From NCBI RefSeq assembly GCF_000948975.2, contig NZ_CP059735.1, forward strand, positions 2,852,001 through 2,916,000: 64,000 bases of DNA. The letters run 5' to 3'. Position 1 is the first letter of the stretch; each line of letters opens with the position of its first letter. This document shows, in pieces, positions 56,185 through 64,000 of this stretch. A program made the translations under genes and the position numbers. The notes below the pieces were generated by a model. That model searched no databases. It had not been told where the DNA came from and worked only from the letters and a program-made list of their open reading frames with translations. Origin of the DNA: Thalassomonas actiniarum (GTDB taxonomy: Bacteria > Pseudomonadota > Gammaproteobacteria > Enterobacterales > Alteromonadaceae).

Positions 56185-56381
56185 CCAATAGCAATCCCAT
56201 ACTGCAAAACTCTGGCCTTACTTTTTCATATCCGGCAACAAAAATAAAGTCTGTACCGTTTTTACAAGTAAAAGGGAGAGGAAATTTACCGATAAGGGGA
56301 TTTAGCTTGATTCAAATCACGGCGGGGGCTTTTCGCCTTTGTTAGCATGCCTTCAGGTAGCATAATCAGGTAAAAGTACTG

Positions 56382-58220
56382 ATGGAAGAATGGGTAGGGG
56401 AAATCTGGCATAAGTTTATTACCCGCAAGGCGTCGACCGAATATCAAGAGGCCAGGGTAAAGTTTGCCGATATCAGTCACTCGGTGTCCCTGGTATTTCG
56501 GGCCCTTGGCGGCGAAGGCGTTAAACGGGTTGAAGCAGCGAGTGGCCGGGATTACCTGGTGCGGCGTTCTTTGCTGGAAAAAATTTCCGGCGCCAACCAG
56601 CAAATCAGCCTGGCCTGGCAAGACGATGAAAGCCTGCGTCTGCCCGAATCGCTGGCAGTTTTCCCCGACAGTGAGCTTAACCGGGATCTTTATATCTGGC
56701 TGGCAGTGCTGGCGGCGCAGCACAACGGCCGCTTTAAGCACTGGGGGCTGGATAACCAGCAGCTGGTGCTGGATGTGCTGACAAAATACCCGGGATTAAA
56801 ACCCAGGTACCAGCGCCTGGCAAAAACTTTTGTAGCCCAACGCGGCGATCCGGGGAAATTACCCCGGGAAGAACGGGAAATGGAGCTTGCCATTAACCGT
56901 GCCTTATTGGAGCCCGGTTCAGTGAAAGCATTTCCTGTGGTCAATTATGCCCCGAAAGCGGTATTGCTATGGCTGTATCCGGCCTCAGTTATTTCATCAC
57001 AGGCATCGCCTTTTCTGGAAAATAGTGCCGATGAAGACGAACAGGAAAGCAAAAAGCCAAAACAGGAAAAGCAAATCAACACCCGTAAAAAAGCCGAACG
57101 CAGCGATGCCGGTAATAACCGCGATGGCATGATGATTTTTCGCCTGGAGAGCTTATTTAGCTGGAGCGAATTTTCGAAAATGGACCGCGGCCTTGACGAC
57201 AGCGATGATGAAGATAATGACCGCGTGGCGCAAGATCTTGATAAAATTACCTTGTCCAGACAGCAAACACAAAAAAGCTCGGCGATAAAAATGGATTTGG
57301 ATCTGCCCTCTGCCAGTGAAGACGATATTCCCCTCGGCCCCGGCTGCAAATTGCCGGAATGGGATTATCGCAGCAATCAGCTGGTACCGGACAGGTGTTT
57401 GTTGCATCCCATGCTGCCAAGAGATGCGAGCCCTAAAGGTTTGCCCAAGCATCTGCAAAACACTGCCAAGACCATACAGGCGCAGTTTGAGCAATTGCAA
57501 AGTGTCCGCTACTGGCTCAAATCCCAGCCCCAGGGGGAAGAGGTCGACATGAATGCCTGGCTTGATTTTTATGTACAAACTCAGGCATCAAAAGCTGAAG
57601 ATCGCGGACTGTATCAGAGTTTTCGCGGTAACTTCCGCGACTTATCCTGTTTGTTGCTGGCGGACTTGTCCATGTCAACCGAAGCCTATCTAGATGACGA
57701 TAACCGGGTTATTGACGTGGTTAAAGACAGTTTACTGCTCTTTGGCGAGGCGCTGCAGTCAAGCGGCGATAATTTTGCCATGTATGGTTTTTCCTCGGTG
57801 AAACGCTCGAATGTCCGCTTTAGTGTGTTAAAAAACTTCAGGGAAAACTACGGCAATCAGATCAGGGGACGCATCCAGGCATTAAAACCCGGCTTTTATA
57901 CCCGTATGGGGGCAGCGGTTCGCCAGGCAAGTAAGCTTTTGATCGAACAGCAATCGACGCAAAAGCTGCTATTGATGCTCACCGACGGCAAGCCCAACGA
58001 TATCGACCATTATGAAGGGCGTTTTGGTATCGAAGACTGCCGCCAGGCGATCCTCGAAGCCAGGCAGCAGGGCATAAAACCCTTTTGCATTACCATAGAT
58101 CAGGACGCCGCGGATTATTTGCCGTATATTTTCGGCAGCAGCGGTTTTACCGTGATTATGAAACCTTCACAGCTGCCGGTGCGCCTGCCCCAGTTGTACC
58201 ACCAGCTGACGGCACAATAA
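56382..58220 (+). CDS. norD: NorD-like VWA protein
   Basis: A 612-residue protein resembling nitric-oxide-reductase activation protein NorD. The N-terminal half is helical and charged (KKPKQEKQINTRKKAERSD linker). The C-terminal VWA domain has the MIDAS DLSMST near residue 428 and LLMLTDGKPNDIDHYEGRFGIEDCRQA. NorD works with a NorQ-type MoxR ATPase to mature the NorCB complex. Neither norCB nor norQ is in the window, so it is either a distant partner or serves another oxidase. A DnrP-like gene follows by 21 bp. Confidence 0.8.
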   Translation: MEEWVGEIWHKFITRKASTEYQEARVKFADISHSVSLVFRALGGEGVKRVEAASGRDYLVRRSLLEKISGANQQISLAWQDDESLRLPESLAVFPDSELNRDLYIWLAVLAAQHNGRFKHWGLDNQQLVLDVLTKYPGLKPRYQRLAKTFVAQRGDPGKLPREEREMELAINRALLEPGSVKAFPVVNYAPKAVLLWLYPASVISSQASPFLENSADEDEQESKKPKQEKQINTRKKAERSDAGNNRDGMMIFRLESLFSWSEFSKMDRGLDDSDDEDNDRVAQDLDKITLSRQQTQKSSAIKMDLDLPSASEDDIPLGPGCKLPEWDYRSNQLVPDRCLLHPMLPRDASPKGLPKHLQNTAKTIQAQFEQLQSVRYWLKSQPQGEEVDMNAWLDFYVQTQASKAEDRGLYQSFRGNFRDLSCLLLADLSMSTEAYLDDDNRVIDVVKDSLLLFGEALQSSGDNFAMYGFSSVKRSNVRFSVLKNFRENYGNQIRGRIQALKPGFYTRMGAAVRQASKLLIEQQSTQKLLLMLTDGKPNDIDHYEGRFGIEDCRQAILEARQQGIKPFCITIDQDAADYLPYIFGSSGFTVIMKPSQLPVRLPQLYHQLTAQ

Positions 58221-58241
58221 GCACAAGGGTGAGCATAATAA

Positions 58242-58469
58242 ATGAAGCAGACTTATCATAAGGTGTGTCATGTGAATACAGAAAATACGGTGCCTTGCTT
58301 ATATTGTCAGGCACAAAATGCCATCGATAAAAAAAACTGCGGCCATTGCGGTATGCCGCTGGCGTTAAAACATCCGGAAAATAAAAACAGCCGGCTGCGC
58401 TTTTTCAGTAAAGTGTTTGCGTTAATTGCGCTGTTTTGCCTGGTGATGATGGCTTATCTGCCAAGATAA
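58242..58469 (+). CDS. small zinc-ribbon membrane protein, DnrP-like
   Basis: A 75-residue protein with a zinc ribbon, PCLYCQAQNAIDKKNCGHCGMPL, then one C-terminal membrane helix, FFSKVFALIALFCLVMMAYLP. It resembles the proteins called DnrP in denitrifying pseudomonads, recalled from memory. It follows the norD-like gene by 21 bp, which supports a link to nitric-oxide metabolism. A GTG at 58272 is a possible alternative start. Confidence 0.65.
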   Translation: MKQTYHKVCHVNTENTVPCLYCQAQNAIDKKNCGHCGMPLALKHPENKNSRLRFFSKVFALIALFCLVMMAYLPR

Positions 58470-58520
58470 AAGATCGGGAAAAAACAAAAGGCGCTTGTAA
58501 CTCCTTGTAAGTTCTTGCAA

Positions 58521-58558
58521 GTGAAGGGAAAACCATGAATTATGGTCTTTTCACTTTT
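58521..58558 (+). terminator. imperfect hairpin after the DnrP-like gene
   Basis: GTGAA...ACCAT and ATGGT...TTCAC form two stacked 5-bp stems separated by an internal loop, followed by four or five Ts, 51 bp after the stop. Confidence 0.4.
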
Positions 58559-58591
58559 TAAGCAGGACAAATAAAACAAGGAGTGTTTATT

Positions 58592-59686
58592 ATGACAGTG
58601 ATCAGTACACGGACATTTGAAGTTGATAAAACCCAGTTGGTGAAAACCCGGGTGACTTGCCAAGATGTTGATCAGGCTTTAGGGCCGGATCAGGTCTTGC
58701 TCAAAGTCGATAAATTTGCCTTGACCGCCAATAACATCAGTTATGCCCTCACCGGGGACAGTTTGGGCTATTGGCGCTTTTTCCCTGCAAAAGATAACTG
58801 GGGCAGAATTCCTGCAATGGGCTTTGCCGAGGTGATGGCCTCGAATTGCCGGGGGATCGAAGTGGGAGAGCGGGTGTGGGGTTTTCTGCCTATGGCCAGC
58901 CATGTAAAAATAACCGCCGGTAAAATAACCCCCTTTGGTTTTGTTGATGTGAGTCCGCACAGAGCCGAGCTGGCCCCTGTTTACGCCAGTTTTGAGCGGG
59001 TAAAGGCTAATCCGTTTTACCGTGAAGATAACGAAGATTACGAAATGCTGTTGCGGGGATTGTTTACCACTTCCTGGCTGGTGGATGATTTTATGTTCGA
59101 TCATCAGTATTTTGCTGCCAGCCAGTATCTGATCACCAGTGCCTCCAGTAAAACCAGCACAGCCCTGGCTTTTGCGGTGCGTGAAAGGGGCGAATTGCCG
59201 GCCATAGGCATTACCTCAATGGCCAACAAGGCCTTTGTTGAAAGCTTAGGCTGTTATGATCAGGTGATTAGTTACGATGAAATAACGTCATTGGATACCA
59301 CTAAAGCATCCATTTTGGTGGATATGGCCGGCAGCGGCAAAATCCTCGAGCAAATCCATCAACATTTTAACAGGCAATTGCGCTATTCATGTCGCATCGG
59401 GGCCACCCATCATAATGCCTTATTTACCGGGGGGGATTTACCCGGCGCCAAACCAACTTTCTTTTTTGCCCCGAGCCAGATACAAAAAAGATCGCAAGAC
59501 TGGGGGCGGGAGCAATTGATGACATCTTTAGGACAAGCGATGATGCGTTACCTGGTATTTGCCCAATCCGTACTGGGGATAACCTATAGCCGGGGCGAAG
59601 ATGAGATAGACAGCGTTTATCAGGATATACTGAGTGGCCGGGCAAATGCCGATGTCGGCCATATTATCTCCATGTGGCAACAATAA
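58592..59686 (+). CDS. DUF2855 family protein
   Basis: A 364-residue protein with an MDR-like layout: an N-terminal domain (FALTANNISYALTGDSLGYWRFFPAKDNWGRIPAMGFAEV) and a Rossmann-like middle (LITSASSKTSTALAFAV, GITSMANKAFVESLGCYDQVISYDEI). It matches DUF2855, whose members lack a proven substrate but look like quinone oxidoreductase relatives. ATG 58592 follows AAGGAG by eight bases, preferred over GTG 58583. Single gene with a strong hairpin downstream. Confidence 0.85.
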   Translation: MTVISTRTFEVDKTQLVKTRVTCQDVDQALGPDQVLLKVDKFALTANNISYALTGDSLGYWRFFPAKDNWGRIPAMGFAEVMASNCRGIEVGERVWGFLPMASHVKITAGKITPFGFVDVSPHRAELAPVYASFERVKANPFYREDNEDYEMLLRGLFTTSWLVDDFMFDHQYFAASQYLITSASSKTSTALAFAVRERGELPAIGITSMANKAFVESLGCYDQVISYDEITSLDTTKASILVDMAGSGKILEQIHQHFNRQLRYSCRIGATHHNALFTGGDLPGAKPTFFFAPSQIQKRSQDWGREQLMTSLGQAMMRYLVFAQSVLGITYSRGEDEIDSVYQDILSGRANADVGHIISMWQQ

Positions 59687-59700
59687 GACGGACATCAGCG

Positions 59701-59742
59701 GCTTAGGGTAAATAAAGGAGTCCCCCTTTCTTTACCCTAAGC
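59701..59742 (+). terminator. perfect 12-bp inverted repeat after DUF2855 gene
   Basis: GCTTAGGGTAAA and TTTACCCTAAGC pair perfectly; AAAGG and CCTTT inside the loop can extend the stem. It starts 14 bp after the stop. No T tract follows, so the function as terminator is likely but not certain. Confidence 0.6.
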
Positions 59743-60089
59743 GTAGCTAAAAACTCTTCTAAAATGTGCGGGCAATAGATAACTTGCACGGCATACACCG
59801 TAAGTTTTGCTTCTTCATTGATAAAGGGCTGCAACTTGACCCGGGTTATAACAACACCTTTAATCCAGCATGGTAAAATGCTTAAATCTTAGATGAATTT
59901 TTTAGCGCTTGCTCTGAGGTTCATTACCTGACTTTATGGTGCGATATCCGGGCAAGCCGAAATAAATGTTGCTTGTGAGCAATTTCGTTGTCTGAAGAAC
60001 TCAATTGTAAGAGAGTGCCTCTATACTTGACAAAAACCGAGTCTTATATCGTAATTATTGATAGATCCTAAGGAAAGAATTGCTTTTTT
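59743..60089. other. intergenic region upstream of the GAF-HlyD gene
   Basis: About 350 bp with no credible gene and no recognised repeat. It should hold the promoter of the two-gene export unit. The AAGGA nearest the ATG at 60090 is too far (about 17 bp) to be a normal ribosome site. Confidence 0.4.
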
Positions 60090-62060
60090 ATGGAAACAAC
60101 GAGCCCATTGGTCAAGACTCCCACAGAAGATGATGTTAAGGATCCGGACAAGGAGAGTGGCGCGTTCGAAGCTGTTTCCCCCCCTGAATCTGAACCTTTG
60201 GCGTCAGAGTCAACACAAGATACTACTTCGGGGGCTGTTCCTTTTTCGGCTTCTGTTACCGGCCCCGATAATTCACTGAGCGAACTACAGACTCTGGCCC
60301 TTAACTGGCTTAACTGGCAGGCGAGCATGGTATCAGGGGTTTTGTGCGGCGGGATATTCTTGCCGGCAAAAACTTCAAAGCAGGGGCTGGAGTTGTTGGC
60401 ACAATATCCCCAAAGCGGTGCTAACCGGGTATTGCTTGAGCAAGCTGCCTGTTTAAGCCTGGCGTCGGGAAAAAGCAGCATACGGTTTAATCAGGAATAT
60501 AGCAGCAATCAAGGACAAACCTGCGACTTGCTTGCCTGTCCGTTAATGGTGGATGAAAAGCCATCGGTGATTGTGGCCCTGGCGATTTCTCCCCGCTCTA
60601 AGCCCCAGTGTCATGCGGTAATGCAATTACTTGAATGGGGCATGTTGTGGCTGGAATCCTTGCTCAGGCAGGAGGTTGCCTCACGGCGGGAGCAGTCGGC
60701 CATCATCTTAAAGTTGCTCTATGCTGTGCTCGGCCATGGCAGCGTGAAAGCGGCGGCCCTTGAAGCGGCCAATGTCTTGTCTACAGAGTTAGCCTGCCAG
60801 CGGGTCAGCATTGGTCTTTGTTATGGTCTGTCTGCGCGTTTGGTGGCTTTATCCCATATTGCCCATTTTGAACGGGAGCGTGACTTTATCCGTGAAATTG
60901 AAGCGGTGATGAATGAAGCCATAGATCAGGGCAAGCCGCTGGCGTACCGCGAAGGCGCCGCTTCTTCAAGTGCTGTGATGCAGGCACATGCCAGGCTGGC
61001 GAAGCAGCAGGGCAATAAAGCGGTTTATACCCAGGGGCTGACAGGACAATCCGGATATATCGGGGCCATTAGTTGTGAGCTAGGCAATAATACCGAGTTA
61101 AGTAAAGAGAAGCTGGCCCTGTATGAAACGGTAAGCCGGTTACTTGGGCCCATTTTCGAACTCAAAATGAAGCATGAAGCGTCCTGGTTAAAAAAAACGC
61201 TGGCCGCTTTGCGTTTTTCTGTCGGGCGTGTGCTGGGGCTGAGTTATCTGAAAGTGAAAATAGTGTTGCTGTCGGCAATTGTCGCCTTGGCTGGACTTTC
61301 TGAACTCCCGGGGACTTTTGAAGTAAAAGCTTCTGCCACCTTACAGGGCAAGGTCCGACAGTTGCTGGTGGCGCCGCAGGATGGCTTTATTAAAAAAGGT
61401 ATGGTGAGCGCCGGTGACCTGGTCGAGCAAGGCAAGTTGCTGGCCACCCTGGATGATAACCGGCTACAACTGGAACGGCAGAAGTGGCAAAGTGAGTTTA
61501 ATAAGCTGAAAAAACAGTATCAGCAGGCTTTCTCCGAGCGCGAGCGTGCCCAGCTGGGGATTTTACAGGCCCGGCTCGATCAGGTAAGCGCCGAAATGCA
61601 ATTGGTTGACGAGCAAATTGCCCGTACCCGGTTAAAGGCGCCTTTTGACGGTATTGTGCTCAGCGGTGATCTGGATCAGGCCCAGGGATCGCCTGTGACC
61701 CGGGGCCAGGTGCTGTTTGAAGTGACGCCCCTGAACCATTACCGGGTGGTGCTTGAAGTGGATGAACATGATATTGCCCGTTTGCAATCGGGGCAGACCG
61801 GCACCTTGATCATGACGGCATTACCCGATACCCGTTTTAATATCACCCTGGAAAAGGTGATCCCGGTGGCGATCAGCAGTGACGGTTATAATTATTTTCG
61901 GGTCCAGGCCCAGCTGGAACAACCCTCTTCACTGTTACGTCCCGGTATGCGGGGCGTAGCTAAAATTACCATAGCCCAGAGGGAGCTGTTGTGGATCTGG
62001 ACCCATGAACTGAAAGAGCGCTTGTCCTTATGGCTCTGGTCACTGGGAGTATCGGGGTGA
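60090..62060 (+). CDS. HlyD-family adaptor with N-terminal GAF-like domain
   Basis: A 656-residue protein in three parts. After an acidic, low-complexity N terminus come about 300 residues that look like one or two GAF-type sensory domains (ILKLLYAVLGHGSVKAAALEAANVLSTEL...). A membrane helix (VKIVLLSAIVALAGLSEL) lies near residue 395. The periplasmic part is a membrane-fusion adaptor: lipoyl-like VAPQDGFIKKGMVSAGDLVEQGKLLATLD, a coiled coil (KWQSEFNKLKKQYQQAFSER), and LKAPFDGIVLSGDLDQAQGSPVTRGQVLFEV. The sensor-adaptor fusion is unusual. It overlaps the next gene by three bases. Confidence 0.82.
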   Translation: METTSPLVKTPTEDDVKDPDKESGAFEAVSPPESEPLASESTQDTTSGAVPFSASVTGPDNSLSELQTLALNWLNWQASMVSGVLCGGIFLPAKTSKQGLELLAQYPQSGANRVLLEQAACLSLASGKSSIRFNQEYSSNQGQTCDLLACPLMVDEKPSVIVALAISPRSKPQCHAVMQLLEWGMLWLESLLRQEVASRREQSAIILKLLYAVLGHGSVKAAALEAANVLSTELACQRVSIGLCYGLSARLVALSHIAHFERERDFIREIEAVMNEAIDQGKPLAYREGAASSSAVMQAHARLAKQQGNKAVYTQGLTGQSGYIGAISCELGNNTELSKEKLALYETVSRLLGPIFELKMKHEASWLKKTLAALRFSVGRVLGLSYLKVKIVLLSAIVALAGLSELPGTFEVKASATLQGKVRQLLVAPQDGFIKKGMVSAGDLVEQGKLLATLDDNRLQLERQKWQSEFNKLKKQYQQAFSERERAQLGILQARLDQVSAEMQLVDEQIARTRLKAPFDGIVLSGDLDQAQGSPVTRGQVLFEVTPLNHYRVVLEVDEHDIARLQSGQTGTLIMTALPDTRFNITLEKVIPVAISSDGYNYFRVQAQLEQPSSLLRPGMRGVAKITIAQRELLWIWTHELKERLSLWLWSLGVSG

Positions 62061-64000
62061 GCAAGCCCGGCCAGGGGGACAACTGGCCTATGGTCAAAGG
62101 CATGAAGTTTTGCCTGGCCCCGCATATTCAGGTTTATCCCCAGTGCTACCGGGGAGAGTCCTGGTTTGTGCTAAGGGATCTCACCAAGGGGCGGCACTTA
62201 CGTTTTAATGCCCTGGCTTATGAAGTGATCGGCCGCCTTGACGGCCAGCGCACCCTGGAAGAAATCTGGCAGCAGCTGCCCCTCACTTCGGGTGAACAAG
62301 TCACCGCAGAAGCGCCGCCGGATGGGCAAGCTTTGGAAAAACACCTGCTGAACCGGGAGGATATGCTACACCTGGTGGCGCAACTACATGCCATAGATGC
62401 CCTCAAAGGGGAGCTGTCTGTTCCGGTGGAAACCATGCTAAAACGGGACAAGCAGGCCCGTCATCATCGCTGGCAGCAAAAATTGCTGAATCCGCTGGCG
62501 CTGCGTTTTTCTTTGTTTGACCCTGATCGTTTCCTTAATGCAGCCATCCGCTGGATAAAACCTTTGCTGTCGAAAGCGGCTTTTCTGATCTGGCTACTGG
62601 CTGTTTTGCTGGCGGCAATGCTGGCTTTGGCCAATAGTACCAGGCTTTCCCAGGCCATCAGCCATGACCTTATGACGGTCCAAAACCTGTTGCTGTTGTG
62701 GCTGTTATATCCCCTGATCAAAGCCTGCCATGAATTTGCCCATGCTTTTGTGGTGAAATTTTGGGGGGGCGAAGTGCATGATATGGGGATCACTTTGCTC
62801 ATTTTTATGCCGGTGCCTTATGTTGATGCGTCTTCTGCCTGGACCTTTCGGGAAAAAAGAAAACGTATCCTGGTGGGGGCGGCGGGGATCATGGCGGAGC
62901 TGTTTCTGGCGGCCCTGGGATTATTTGCTTACCTGGCGGTGGAGCCGGGGATTGTCAGCCAGGCGGCATTGTTTACTTTTATGACAGGCACCATTTCAAC
63001 CGTGCTTTTTAATGCCAACCCTTTGTTGCGCTTTGATGGTTATTTTATTTTGCAGGATCAGCTTGAGATCCCGAACCTTGCCAGCCGCGCTTCCCGTTAT
63101 TACCTGTACTTGCTGCAACGTTACCTGTTTGCTAGCCCCCTGGCCCAATCACCGGTTACGGCTAGCGGAGAGCGGGGCTGGTTCCTCTGTTATGGTGCTG
63201 GCGCTTTTTTTTACCGGCTTTTTATGCTGACGGTGATCGTATTATTTTTGCTCAAGGACTATTTAATTGCTGGCGTGGTCCTGGCCGTGTGGGCTATCAG
63301 TTTGCAAATTTTGTTGCCGTTATGGCGGGGGTTTTCTTTCCTGCTGGCGAGCGAGAAACTGGCCGGGCACAGGATAAGAGCCGTGACGGCGATGACAGGT
63401 ATCCTAGTTTTGTTCACCTGCGCCTTGTTTTTTATTCCCGTTCCCCATACCAGCTTTGCCCAGGGGGTGGTCTGGGTACCCGAGCAAGCACAAATATATG
63501 CCCCCGGTGACGGCTTTGTTGAGACGGTTTACCTTGCTTCCGGCACCCCGGTTGAGGCCGATGCGCCCCTGATGGAGATGAAGTCTGCGGTATTGGATAA
63601 AAATATTGCCGTACTTAAAGCTAAGCTGAAGCTGTTGAAAATTGAACGGCAAAAAGCGTTAAAAGATCAGCCGGTGCAGCTTGAGATCATCAGGGAAGAA
63701 GCCTCGGCCATTGAGGCAGAACTGGCACAGCTTCAGCAGCAAAAGTCAGCCTTTAGTATAAAAAGCGGGCAGTCGGGGGTTTTTGTTTTACCCGGCGATA
63801 AGCAACTTGCCGGGCAATACTTGCAGCAGGGAGAGCTGATTGGTTATGTTATCAGCCCTGAGCATCTTATCATCAGAGCCGTGGTCTCCCAGTCCGATAT
63901 AGGCCTGGTCCGCAAAAGAAATAATACCGTGCAGATCCGGCTTGCTGAAGACCTCAATCAGGTGATCGATACACAAATTCTTAAAATGACACCTGCGGGC
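62057..64000 (+). CDS. PqqD-like / M50 protease / HlyD-like membrane protein, truncated by the window edge
   Basis: Begins with GTG at 62057, sharing GTGA with the stop of the adaptor gene; 648 codons are visible. Residues 30-75 resemble a PqqD-type domain (LRDLTKGRHLRFNALAYEVIGRLDGQRTLEEIW). A site-2-protease core follows: zinc motif CHEFAH with His225, Glu226 and His229, and the partner motif NPLLRFDGY with Asp327, among several membrane helices. The last 180 residues are HlyD-like (IYAPGDGFVETVYLASGTPVEADAPLMEM, coiled coil, lipoyl repeat). Related proteins sit in type I export or peptide-processing clusters; the cargo is not in the window. Confidence 0.78.
   Translation, partial: MSKPGQGDNWPMVKGMKFCLAPHIQVYPQCYRGESWFVLRDLTKGRHLRFNALAYEVIGRLDGQRTLEEIWQQLPLTSGEQVTAEAPPDGQALEKHLLNREDMLHLVAQLHAIDALKGELSVPVETMLKRDKQARHHRWQQKLLNPLALRFSLFDPDRFLNAAIRWIKPLLSKAAFLIWLLAVLLAAMLALANSTRLSQAISHDLMTVQNLLLLWLLYPLIKACHEFAHAFVVKFWGGEVHDMGITLLIFMPVPYVDASSAWTFREKRKRILVGAAGIMAELFLAALGLFAYLAVEPGIVSQAALFTFMTGTISTVLFNANPLLRFDGYFILQDQLEIPNLASRASRYYLYLLQRYLFASPLAQSPVTASGERGWFLCYGAGAFFYRLFMLTVIVLFLLKDYLIAGVVLAVWAISLQILLPLWRGFSFLLASEKLAGHRIRAVTAMTGILVLFTCALFFIPVPHTSFAQGVVWVPEQAQIYAPGDGFVETVYLASGTPVEADAPLMEMKSAVLDKNIAVLKAKLKLLKIERQKALKDQPVQLEIIREEASAIEAELAQLQQQKSAFSIKSGQSGVFVLPGDKQLAGQYLQQGELIGYVISPEHLIIRAVVSQSDIGLVRKRNNTVQIRLAEDLNQVIDTQILKMTPAG

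Overview
The window is chromosomal DNA of a marine gammaproteobacterium. Gene order and content point to Alteromonadales, most likely a Colwelliaceae / Thalassomonas-type genome; this is inferred from recognised families (PuuD-type urate oxidase, RcsF-TrmO pair, metG/mrp/dcd neighbourhood, YbbA-YbbP next to TesA), not from a database search. Almost all of it is ordinary chromosome, with no phage, plasmid or intact IS genes.

Region by region. (1) 82-9486 is a purine catabolism cluster: allantoicase, OHCU decarboxylase, HIU hydrolase, ureidoglycolate lyase, guanine deaminase, a membrane urate oxidase with a cytochrome c domain, malate synthase G, a RutR-like TetR regulator and adenine deaminase. 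Together they take adenine/guanine through urate and allantoate to glyoxylate, which malate synthase feeds to malate. Xanthine dehydrogenase and allantoinase are not in the window. (2) 9665-14302 holds a hotdog thioesterase, a DUF3750 protein, a 213-bp MITE-like element, a VanX-type dipeptidase, two orphan solute-binding proteins and a decayed UrtA-like pseudogene between them. (3) 14585-23647: an amidohydrolase, a FemAB-like acyltransferase, an rcsF-trmO-DMT operon, a symporter fused to a solute-binding domain, a small Cys-rich leader/core peptide gene and a secreted M12-like metalloprotease. (4) 24032-30957: frameshifted TfoX C-terminal gene, trhO, metG, mrp, dcd, yvcK; between dcd and yvcK lies a four-unit 51-bp array of GGA-loop hairpins. 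(5) 31573-33567: one strong promoter drives 12 tRNA genes (8 Glu, 4 Ala), followed by a terminator and three 142-bp tandem copies of a tRNA-Glu-derived element. (6) 34009-64000: secreted hydrolase, symE-like toxin gene behind a 15-bp repeat array, uspE-like gene, LysE exporter, a Tat-exported carotenoid oxygenase with DUF2141 protein and LytTR regulator, recQ, a KefC-like antiporter, tesA/ybbA/ybbP, yfcH-like, AI-2E permease, cupin, SGNH hydrolase, GFA protein, mltC-like, norD-like, DnrP-like, DUF2855, and a GAF-HlyD / PqqD-M50-HlyD gene pair that runs off the right edge.

The strongest unexplained signal is the 51-bp array at 29833-30034. On the + strand each unit forms two hairpins that present GGA in the loop; one matches the published CsrA high-affinity consensus at 11 of 12 positions. 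It could act as a CsrA/RsmA sponge or be a dispersed hairpin repeat; no clear promoter was found. The tRNA-Glu-derived tandem repeats, the Cys-rich precursor peptide and the symporter/solute-binding fusion are the next most interesting.
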